The position numbers and the translations under genes were made by a program. Of a DNA stretch of 39,032 nt, positions 8,217 through 14,680 are shown in pieces. How positions within the stretch are numbered: the first letter of the stretch is position 1; every line of letters begins with the position of its first letter. Under the pieces are notes generated by a model. The model saw only the letters and a list, made by a program, of their open reading frames with translations. It had not been told where the DNA came from and did not search any database. Origin of the DNA: JBHYGK01 sp051859045 (lineage in GTDB: Bacteria > Pseudomonadota > Gammaproteobacteria > Xanthomonadales > Xanthomonadaceae); assembly GCA_051859045.1 (NCBI GenBank), contig JBHYGK010000025.1, positions 1 to 39,032 of the forward strand, given 5' to 3'.

Positions 8217-8325
8217 CGCCCGTCAGCCCGCAGAGGCGACGGGCCCCGAGGCCCGCCCATCACACCCAGCGCGCGCGCGACCGCCCCCCGCGATCGACGC
8301 CGCCGCCCCGGAGGGATTCACCCGC

Positions 8326-11007
8326 ATGAACTGGCTCAACGACACGCTCGACCAGGACCTGGACCCCACCGAGACCCGCGAGTGGGTCGAGGCCATGCAG
8401 GCCGTCATCCAGCACGGCGGCGCCGAGCGCGCGCACTTCCTGCTCGAGCACATGGTCGAGCAGACCCGCCGCGCGGGCGCCTACCTGCCGTTCCAGCCCA
8501 CCACCGAGTACGTCAACACCATCCCCTCGCACCTCGAGGCCAAGAGCCCGGGCGACGCGGCCATGGAGTGGCGGATCCGCTCGATCATCCGCTGGAACGC
8601 GATGGCGATGGTGGTGCGCGCCAACCGCAAGCCCGGCGAGCTCGGCGGGCACATCGCCAGCTTCGCGTCCTCGGCCACGCTCTACGACGTGGGCTTCAAC
8701 CACTTCTGGCGCGCGCCCTCGGCCGACCACCCCGGCGACCTGCTCTACATCCAGGGCCACTCCAGCCCGGGCATCTACGCGCGCGCCTTCCTCGAGGGCC
8801 GCATCAGCGAGTCCCAGCTCGACCACTTCCGCATGGAGGTCGACGGCAAGGGCATCTCCAGCTACCCGCACCCGTGGCTGATGCCCGACTTCTGGCAGAC
8901 CCCGACGGTGTCGATGGGCCTCGGCCCGATCAGCGCCATCTACCAGGCGCGCAACTGGAAGTACCTCGAGGGCCGCGGCCTGATGCCCAAGACCGACCGC
9001 AAGGTCTGGTGCTTCATGGGCGACGGCGAGTGCGACGAGCCCGAGAGCCTGGGCGCCATCGCGCTGGCCGGCCGCGAGCAGCTCGACAACCTCAACTTCG
9101 TCATCAACTGCAACCTCCAGCGCCTCGACGGCCCGGTGCGCGGCAACGGCAAGATCATCCAGGAGCTCGAGGGCGTGTTCCGCGGCGCCGGCTGGAACGT
9201 GATCAAGGTGGCCTGGGGCTCGTACTGGGACCCGCTGCTGGCCCGCGACCACACCGGCATGCTGCGCAAGCTGATGATGGAGACCGTCGACGGCGAGTAC
9301 CAGAACTGCAAGGCCTTCGGCGGCGCGTACACGCGCGAGCATTTCTTCGGCAAGTACCCCGAGACCGCCGCGCTCGTCGCCAACATGAGCGACGACGACA
9401 TCTGGCGCCTCAATCGCGGCGGCCACGACCCGCACAAGGTCTACGCCGCCTACGCCCAGGCCATGGCCACCAAGGGCCAGCCCACCGTCATCCTGGCCAA
9501 GACGGTCAAGGGCTACGGCATGGGCAAGTCGGGCGAGTCGCTCAACCCGACCCACCAGACCAAGAAGCTCGACGACGCGGCGGTGCGCGCGTTCCGCGAC
9601 CGCTTCAACATCCCCGTCAGCGACGAGCGCCTGCCCGAGGTGCCGTTCTACCACCCGGGCCCGGACTCCCCGGAAGTCCAGTACATGCTCGATCGCCGCG
9701 CCGCGCTCGGCGGCGCGCTGCCGCAGCGCCGCGCGAAGAGCTCGGTGTCGGTCACGGTGCCCGAGCTGCCGGCCTTCGACCGCCTGCTGGCCGATTCCGG
9801 CGAGCGCGAGATCTCCACCACGATGGCCTTCGTGCAGGCGCTGAACGTGATGCTGCGCGACAAGGCCGTCGGCCCGCGCGTGGTGCCGATCGTCGCCGAC
9901 GAGGCGCGCACCTTCGGCATGGAGGGCCTGTTCCGCCAGATCGGCATCTACGCCCCGTTCGGCCAGAAGTACAAGCCGGTCGACCGCGACCAGCTGATGT
10001 ACTACCGCGAGGACACCGCGGGCCAGGTGCTCGAGGAAGGCATCACCGAGGCCGGCGCGTTCGCCAGCTGGATGGCCTCGGCCACCAGCTATTCCACGAA
10101 CGACCTGCCGATGCTGCCCTGCTACATCTTCTATTCGATGTTCGGCTTCCAGCGCATCGGCGACTCGGCCTGGCAGGCCGCGGACATGCGCGCGCGCGGC
10201 TTCCTGCTGGGCGCCACCGCCGGCCGCACCACGCTCAACGGCGAGGGCCTGCAGCACGAGGACGGCACCAGCCACATCATGGCCGGCCAGATCCCCAACT
10301 GCCGCAGCTACGACCCCACCTTCGCGTTCGAGGTGGCGGTGATCGTGCAGCACGGCATGCAGCGCATGCTGGCCGAGCAGGTGGACGAGTACTACTACCT
10401 GACCCTGATGAACGAGAACTACGGCCATCCCGCCATGCCCGAGGGCGCGCGCGACGGCATCATCAAGGGCATGTACCTGCTCGCCGACGCGGGCAAGCCC
10501 AAGAAGGGCGAGCTGCGCGTGCAGCTGCTGGGCTCGGGCACGATCCTGCGCGAGGCCATCGCGGCCGCCGAGCTGCTCGACAAGGACTTCGGCGTGAAGG
10601 CCGACGTCTGGAGCTGCCCGAGCTTCAACGAGCTGCGCCGCGACGGCTTCGACGTCGAGCGCTGGAACCGCCTGCACCCCGAGGACGCGCCGCGCAAGGC
10701 GTGGATCACCGAGTGCCTGGAGGGCCGCCAGGGCCCGGCCATCGCCGCCACCGACTACGTGCGCGCGTTCGCCGACCAGGTGCGCGCGTTCGTGCCGATG
10801 CGCTACACCGTGCTGGGCACCGACGGCTTCGGCCGCTCCGACACCCGCGCCAACCTGCGCCGCTTCTTCGAGGTCGACCGCTACTACATCGCGCACGCCG
10901 CGATCGCCGCGCTGGCCGCCGAGGGCAAGATGAACGCCAAGGACGTGGCCCGCGCGATCAAGGAGTACCGGATCGACCCGGAGAAGGCCAACCCCATCGG
11001 CGTCTGA
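8326..11007 (+). CDS. aceE: Pyruvate dehydrogenase E1 component, homodimeric AceE type
   Basis: The 893-residue protein (E. coli AceE has 887) is the thiamine-diphosphate decarboxylase of the pyruvate dehydrogenase complex, converting pyruvate to a hydroxyethyl-ThDP intermediate and acetylating the lipoyl groups of E2. The N-terminus is the E2-binding segment, with DLDPTETREWVEA. The ThDP/Mg motif is GDGECDEPE (232-240) with the Asn at 261-263 (INCN), and the active-site His of GGHIASF is at 109. The transketolase central domain follows, with IVADEARTFGMEGLFRQIG, and the C-terminal domain ends near EKANPIGV. A GGAGGG at 8310-8315 lies 10 nt before the ATG. The gene appears monocistronic; its partner E2 gene begins about 28 kb away. 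Confidence 0.97.
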   Translation: MNWLNDTLDQDLDPTETREWVEAMQAVIQHGGAERAHFLLEHMVEQTRRAGAYLPFQPTTEYVNTIPSHLEAKSPGDAAMEWRIRSIIRWNAMAMVVRANRKPGELGGHIASFASSATLYDVGFNHFWRAPSADHPGDLLYIQGHSSPGIYARAFLEGRISESQLDHFRMEVDGKGISSYPHPWLMPDFWQTPTVSMGLGPISAIYQARNWKYLEGRGLMPKTDRKVWCFMGDGECDEPESLGAIALAGREQLDNLNFVINCNLQRLDGPVRGNGKIIQELEGVFRGAGWNVIKVAWGSYWDPLLARDHTGMLRKLMMETVDGEYQNCKAFGGAYTREHFFGKYPETAALVANMSDDDIWRLNRGGHDPHKVYAAYAQAMATKGQPTVILAKTVKGYGMGKSGESLNPTHQTKKLDDAAVRAFRDRFNIPVSDERLPEVPFYHPGPDSPEVQYMLDRRAALGGALPQRRAKSSVSVTVPELPAFDRLLADSGEREISTTMAFVQALNVMLRDKAVGPRVVPIVADEARTFGMEGLFRQIGIYAPFGQKYKPVDRDQLMYYREDTAGQVLEEGITEAGAFASWMASATSYSTNDLPMLPCYIFYSMFGFQRIGDSAWQAADMRARGFLLGATAGRTTLNGEGLQHEDGTSHIMAGQIPNCRSYDPTFAFEVAVIVQHGMQRMLAEQVDEYYYLTLMNENYGHPAMPEGARDGIIKGMYLLADAGKPKKGELRVQLLGSGTILREAIAAAELLDKDFGVKADVWSCPSFNELRRDGFDVERWNRLHPEDAPRKAWITECLEGRQGPAIAATDYVRAFADQVRAFVPMRYTVLGTDGFGRSDTRANLRRFFEVDRYYIAHAAIAALAAEGKMNAKDVARAIKEYRIDPEKANPIGV

Positions 11008-11022
11008 CGCCGGTCGCCGCGC

Positions 11023-11049
11023 GCGGCGCGGGCGCTCAGCCCGCGCCGC
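11023..11049. terminator. Bidirectional hairpin between aceE and acpH
   Basis: A perfect 11-bp stem, GCGGCGCGGGC (11023-11033) with GCCCGCGCCGC (11039-11049), and a 5-nt loop GCTCA that holds the acpH stop codon. It serves both convergent genes. No T-tract. Confidence 0.6.
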
Positions 11050-11635
11050 CGCCGGCCAGCATCGCGTCCAGCAGGTCGGCCGCGGCGGCCTCCGCCTCGG
11101 CCTCGTGCTCGCGCAGCAGCGGCAGGCAGGCCACCAGGCGCTCGCCGTGGCGAGAGAGCCGCGTGGCGATGCGCGCCGCGGCGCCGTCCACCGCGGCGCG
11201 CGCGCGGTAGCTCCCCAGCCAGTCGCGTTCGATGATCCGCGGCGCCAGCACGGCCAGGCCCGGCGGCAATGCGTGGCGGTGCGCGTGCAGCGTGGCGTAG
11301 GCGCGCGCGGCGAACGCGTCCAGCGGCTCGGGGTGCCAGCGCGCCCAGTCGCGCGCCAGCACGTGGTCGAGGTGCAGGTCCAGCACGATCCCCGAGAAGC
11401 GGCGCAGGCCGTCGGGGAAGCGCGCGCGCACCGCGCGCACCCCGGCATGCGTGTCGGTGAGGGTGTCGAGGCGCCAGTGCCGGCGGATCTCGCGCTGCAC
11501 CTCGCCCGGCCAGGCCGCGAGCCCATCGACGCGGGTGAAGTCGCTCAGCCACGCGCCCAGCCGCCAGGCCTCGGCGTCCTCGCCGGCGGCCGCGGCCCAG
11601 CGCTCGGCGAGGAACAGGTGGCCGAGGTAGTTCAT
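11036..11635 (-). CDS. acpH: Acyl carrier protein phosphodiesterase
   Basis: The 199-residue product opens with MNYLGHLFLAERW, the typical start of ACP phosphodiesterase (AcpH, DUF479), which removes 4'-phosphopantetheine from holo-ACP. Other family blocks visible are LGAWLSDFTR (residues about 26-35), the FSGIVLDLHLDHVLARDW segment with its conserved Asp/His residues, and YATLHAHRHALPPGL. Length agrees with the E. coli enzyme (193). It is a cytoplasmic helical protein of the HD-like fold. It converges on aceE and is divergent from the ExoD-family gene, so it is transcribed alone. Confidence 0.92.
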   Translation of the reverse strand: MNYLGHLFLAERWAAAAGEDAEAWRLGAWLSDFTRVDGLAAWPGEVQREIRRHWRLDTLTDTHAGVRAVRARFPDGLRRFSGIVLDLHLDHVLARDWARWHPEPLDAFAARAYATLHAHRHALPPGLAVLAPRIIERDWLGSYRARAAVDGAAARIATRLSRHGERLVACLPLLREHEAEAEAAAADLLDAMLAGGGAG

Positions 11636-11675
11636 GCCGCGCAGTATCCGCGCGGCGCGGGCCGCGCGCAGCGGC

Positions 11676-11681
11676 CATAAT
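11676..11681 (+). promoter_or_regulatory. Putative -10 element (CATAAT) for the ExoD-family gene
   Basis: CATAAT matches TATAAT at five of six positions and lies 34 bp before the chosen ATG at 11716. It argues against the in-frame ATG at 11680, which overlaps it. Confidence 0.5.
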
Positions 11682-11715
11682 GGCGCGCACCGCCCGCCGC
11701 CCGCCGAGCCCCCGC

Positions 11716-12360
11716 ATGACCGACGCCCGCCCTGCCTCCGATCCGCTGTCGCTCGGCGAACAGCTCGAAGTGACCATCGCGCAGCTGCCGCCCGATGCGC
11801 TGAGCGTGGGCGCGCTGCTGGAGATCGTCGGCGACGAGGGCCTGCTGCTGCTGAGCTGCCTGATGCTGCTGGTGTTCCTGATCCCGGTGTCGATCCCGGG
11901 CGTCAGCACGGTGTTCGGCGCGGCGATCGTGATGGTGGGCGTGAGCCGCGTGCTCGACCGCCCGCTGTGGCTGCCGCGGCGCCTCCGCGAGCGCCCGCTG
12001 CCGGCCGAGCGCCTGCGCGGCGCGTTGGGCGGCGGCCTGCGCTGGGTGCGCCGGCTGGAGCGCATCAGCCGCCCGCACCGCCTGCCGCGCCTGGCCCACG
12101 GCCCGCTGCCGCGGCTGGTGAACAACCTGGCCTTCATCCTGGCCGCGCTGCTGCTGATGGCGCCGTTCGGCTTCGTGCCGTTCTCCAACACCCTGCCGGC
12201 GGTCGCGCTGCTGTTCTATGCGATCGGCATGATCCAGCGCGACGGCGTGTCGATCCTGCTCGGCCACGCCGCGCAGCTGGCCACCATCGCCTACTTCGGC
12301 GTGCTGCTCGGCGGCGGCGGCCTGGCGGTGCGCGAGCTGGTGGAGCGCATCATCGGCTGA
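11716..12360 (+). CDS. ExoD-family membrane protein
   Basis: A 214-residue inner-membrane protein of the ExoD (exopolysaccharide synthesis) family. Typical features are the N-terminal LSLGEQLEVTIAQLPPDALSVGALLEIVGDEG, a long hydrophobic pair around LLLLSCLMLLVFLIPVSIPGVSTVFGAAIVMVG, and a second membrane cluster around LAFILAALLLMAPFGFVPFSNTLPAVALLFYAIGM. The founding member affects exopolysaccharide in Rhizobium; no biochemical function is established. I chose the ATG at 11716 because the upstream in-frame ATG at 11680 lies in the likely -10. No strong Shine-Dalgarno is visible. It is divergent from acpH and followed by the DUF3014 gene with its own probable promoter. Confidence 0.85.
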   Translation: MTDARPASDPLSLGEQLEVTIAQLPPDALSVGALLEIVGDEGLLLLSCLMLLVFLIPVSIPGVSTVFGAAIVMVGVSRVLDRPLWLPRRLRERPLPAERLRGALGGGLRWVRRLERISRPHRLPRLAHGPLPRLVNNLAFILAALLLMAPFGFVPFSNTLPAVALLFYAIGMIQRDGVSILLGHAAQLATIAYFGVLLGGGGLAVRELVERIIG

Positions 12361-12463
12361 GCGGCCGGGCCGGGCTGGGCGGCCGGGCCGCGTCGCTGAA
12401 CGCGCCCTGCATCGGCCCCCGCCCGCGCCCGCCCGGCGCCATGGCCGCCGCCCCGGGCTGGGG

Positions 12464-12469
12464 CATGAT
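12464..12469 (+). promoter_or_regulatory. Putative -10 element (CATGAT) for the DUF3014 gene
   Basis: CATGAT matches TATAAT at four of six positions and lies 90 bp upstream of the chosen ATG at 12560. A GTG at 12479 just downstream is in frame but would add 27 unconvincing residues. Confidence 0.35.
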
Positions 12470-12559
12470 GGCCGCCCCGTGACCGCATCGTGGAACGCCG
12501 CGTGGAACTGCGCGTCGACCCCGCGGTCGCAGGCTCCCCCTCCCGCCCCGAGGTGCGCC

Positions 12560-13564
12560 ATGAGCGAGCACGACCGCGATCCTTCCCTTGACCTGAGCGG
12601 CCCCGAGGCCATGGCCCGCGCCAGCGCCGGCCCGCGCGCGCGGCCGCCGGCGCGCACGCGCTCGAACGCGCCGCTGCTGGGCGTGCTGGCGCTGGCCGTG
12701 GCCGCCGCCGCCGGCGGCGGCTGGTGGTGGTGGCAGGGCCAGCAGGCCGCGGCGCCGGCCCCGGGCGCCGCCGATCCCGACGCCGTGGCCACGGTGGACG
12801 CCGCGGGCGCGGCGCCCGCCGCCCGCACCGAGGGCCCGGCCGCGCCCCCCGCGGCCGAGGCGCTGCCGGAGGCCGCCGCGCCTGCGGACGCCGACTTCCC
12901 GATCGAGGCCGTCGACGCCACCGAGCCCGAGCCCGCCCTGGTGCCGGCCGGCCCGCTGCCGGAGGCCGAGGCCGCGGATCCCACCGCGGTGGACGTGATC
13001 GGCGGCCTCGTCGGCGCCGAGCTGGCGCAGGCCTTCGTGGTGCCCGAACACGTGGTGCCGCGGATCGTCGCCGCCATCGACGCGCTGCCGCGCGACAGCC
13101 TGGTGCGCCAGGTGATGCCGGTGCGCCGGGTGCCGGGCGAGCTGCTGGTGCAGCCGATCGACCCCGACGCCCAGGGCCGCGCGCGCGCGCTGCTCGATCC
13201 CGCCAACGCCGCGCGCTACGAGGCCCACGTGGCCGCGTTCGAGGCGATGGACGCCCGCCGCGCGGTGGCCACCTACGTGCGCGGCTACCCGCTGTTCCAG
13301 CGCGCCTACGTCGAGCTGGGCTACCCCGACCAGCACTTCAACACCCGGCTGGTGCAGGTGATCGACCACCTGCTGCAGGCCCCGGCCGCGCCGGAGACTC
13401 CGCCGGTGCTGGTGCGCGGCGTCGAGGGCGCCTGGGAGTTCGAGGACCCGGCGCTGCAGGGCCGCTCGGTGGGCCACAAGCTCTTCGCACGGCTCTCGCC
13501 CGCCCAGGGCGAGCGGGTGAAGGCCAAGCTGCGCGAGCTGCGCGCGGTGCTGGCCGGCGGCTGA
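12560..13564 (+). CDS. DUF3014 domain protein, single-pass membrane anchor
   Basis: A 334-residue protein: a short cytoplasmic N-terminus, one membrane helix (LLGVLALAVAAAAGGGWWWW, about residues 40-59), a long Ala/Pro/Glu-rich linker to about residue 150, then a conserved periplasmic domain. That domain contains the DUF3014 blocks VVPEHVVPRIVAAIDALPRDSL, YEAHVAAFEAMDARRAVATYVRGYPLFQRAYVELGYP and HLLQAPAAPETPPVL. The function of the family is unknown. GAGGTG precedes the ATG at 12560 and decides the start over the GTG at 12479. It converges on the metallo-beta-lactamase gene. Confidence 0.85.
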   Translation: MSEHDRDPSLDLSGPEAMARASAGPRARPPARTRSNAPLLGVLALAVAAAAGGGWWWWQGQQAAAPAPGAADPDAVATVDAAGAAPAARTEGPAAPPAAEALPEAAAPADADFPIEAVDATEPEPALVPAGPLPEAEAADPTAVDVIGGLVGAELAQAFVVPEHVVPRIVAAIDALPRDSLVRQVMPVRRVPGELLVQPIDPDAQGRARALLDPANAARYEAHVAAFEAMDARRAVATYVRGYPLFQRAYVELGYPDQHFNTRLVQVIDHLLQAPAAPETPPVLVRGVEGAWEFEDPALQGRSVGHKLFARLSPAQGERVKAKLRELRAVLAGG

Positions 13565-13572
13565 GCCGGCGG

Positions 13573-13591
13573 CGGGGCGCGCCGCGCCCCG
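13573..13591. terminator. Hairpin after the DUF3014 gene
   Basis: CGGGGCG (13573-13579) pairs with CGCCCCG (13585-13591) around a 5-nt loop, nine bases after the stop. No T-tract. Confidence 0.5.
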
Positions 13592-13611
13592 TCCCGCGCG
13601 CCGCCCGCGAC

Positions 13612-13629
13612 CGCGCCCCTCAGGGCGCG
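13612..13629. terminator. Hairpin at the 3' end of the metallo-beta-lactamase gene
   Basis: CGCGCCC (13612-13618) pairs with GGGCGCG (13623-13629) around loop CTCA, which contains the gene's stop codon. With 13573-13591 it separates two convergent genes. Confidence 0.4.
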
Positions 13630-14552
13630 TTCGCGGCTTCGTTCGCGAGGCGCCGCGCCAGTCCCGCGCGCCCGCCGGCCGCATACGCGCGGCAGGCGCC
13701 GGGCTCGCGCAGGCTCGCGCGCTCGCCCGCGCGCCGCGCGGCCTCGCGCTCGAACAGGCCGCCGACGGCCGGGTGCGGGGCCACCACCAGGTCGCAGTCG
13801 AGCGCCTCGATCCGCGCGAACGTCCGCTCCAGTGCCGCGACGCGCTCGGGGTGGGCGGTGAAGCGGTAGTCATCGGTGGAGACCGCGCTCAGGCTGTCGG
13901 CGTACACCAGCGTGGTGCAGCCGCCGGCGTCGCACGAGGGCCAGCGCCAGGCCGCGCCGCCGGGCGCGTGCCCGTCGAGATGCGTGATCGTGATCGGCAC
14001 GCCGCCGGCGTCGAGCACCGCGCCGTCGGCCAGCGCGAGGGTCGGGCCGATCACCGGCGGGTAGCCGTTGCCCGGCGCGTAGCCCGCCTGCGGGTCGTGC
14101 GGCAGCACGCCGCCGGCGCGCATCGCCCGCAGGCCCGCGGCCGGGGCCACGACGGTGGCGCCGCTCAGGCGCTGCAGCGCGGCCACGCCGCCGGCGTGGT
14201 CGAAGTGCGGATGCGAGACCAGGATCCAGCGCACGTCGCGGATATCGAGCCCGCGCGCCGCGAGGTGCTCGACGATCCGCGGCGCGCTCTGCGGCAGCCC
14301 GCCGTCCACCAGCACCAGGCCGGCGGGCGTGCGCAGCACCAGGCTCGAGAGCCCGGCCACGCCGACGTAGTCGGTGTCGCCGTGCACGCCGAAGGGCGCC
14401 ACCTCGGCGTTCCAGGCCTCGCACTGGCCGCAGGCGAAGGGCGCGGTGTCGGGCGAGGGCGTGGCGTCGGCGCGCGCGGCGGCCGGTGCGAGCAGCGCCA
14501 GCAGCGCGAAGGCGAGCGCGTGGCGCGGGCGCGGGAAGACGATCGGGGGCAT
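13620..14552 (-). CDS. Subclass B3 metallo-beta-lactamase (L1-like)
   Basis: The 310-residue precursor has a signal peptide (residues 1 to about 28) and a full B3 zinc set: SHPHFDH (H114, H116, D118, H119), H195 in GHAPGG and H260 in APHP. These match the 116/118/196 and 120/121/263 ligands of the L1 enzyme. The ADSLSA segment (219-223) and a Cys pair (C253, C287), in the place of the L1 disulfide, also agree. The enzyme should hydrolyse beta-lactams, often carbapenems, in the periplasm; activity is inferred. AGGA lies 7 nt before the ATG at 14552. The reading frame stays open far upstream (to 18542), but that is antisense to the GGDEF gene and I reject it. No lysR/ampR-like regulator or mobile element adjoins it, so it looks like an intrinsic chromosomal gene. 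Confidence 0.92.
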   Translation of the reverse strand: MPPIVFPRPRHALAFALLALLAPAAARADATPSPDTAPFACGQCEAWNAEVAPFGVHGDTDYVGVAGLSSLVLRTPAGLVLVDGGLPQSAPRIVEHLAARGLDIRDVRWILVSHPHFDHAGGVAALQRLSGATVVAPAAGLRAMRAGGVLPHDPQAGYAPGNGYPPVIGPTLALADGAVLDAGGVPITITHLDGHAPGGAAWRWPSCDAGGCTTLVYADSLSAVSTDDYRFTAHPERVAALERTFARIEALDCDLVVAPHPAVGGLFEREAARRAGERASLREPGACRAYAAGGRAGLARRLANEAANAP

Positions 14553-14654
14553 GCGGCGGTCCTGGCAGGGGGCGGACGCGCAGCCTGGTCGCCCGACCGG
14601 GCGCGGCCCGGGCGCGCGGCGGGCGCGGCGCGGGCAGGCGGCTGGCGATTCGCG

Positions 14655-14666
14655 GGCGGGCCCGCC
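14655..14666 (-). terminator. Possible terminator of the CHASE/PAS/GGDEF gene
   Basis: A perfect 12-bp palindrome, GGCGGGCCCGCC, 14 bp beyond the stop codon on the minus strand. It is short and lacks a T-tract. Confidence 0.3.
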
Positions 14667-14680
14667 GCCCGGGTCCCGCC

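Larger units (their letters stand above)
8025..8325. other. 301-bp divergent gap upstream of aceE
   Basis: No gene is supported here. The aceE-proximal half holds several TGTCCCGCG copies (near 8109, 8119 and 8142), one of them in a perfect inverted repeat, then the CATACGTATG palindrome, a TAAACT -10-like element and the aceE leader. The half next to the phosphatase gene shows only GC-rich low-complexity DNA. Confidence 0.7.

Noticed and set aside
8260..11526. 1088-codon open frame antisense to aceE
   Set aside because: Low-complexity His/Val/Ala/Leu composition, no motif or family resemblance, and it mirrors the codon pattern of aceE. It is a shadow frame.
12479..12559. GTG start for the DUF3014 gene
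   Set aside because: The extra 27 residues look like untranslated leader, and a GAGGTG lies in front of the ATG at 12560.
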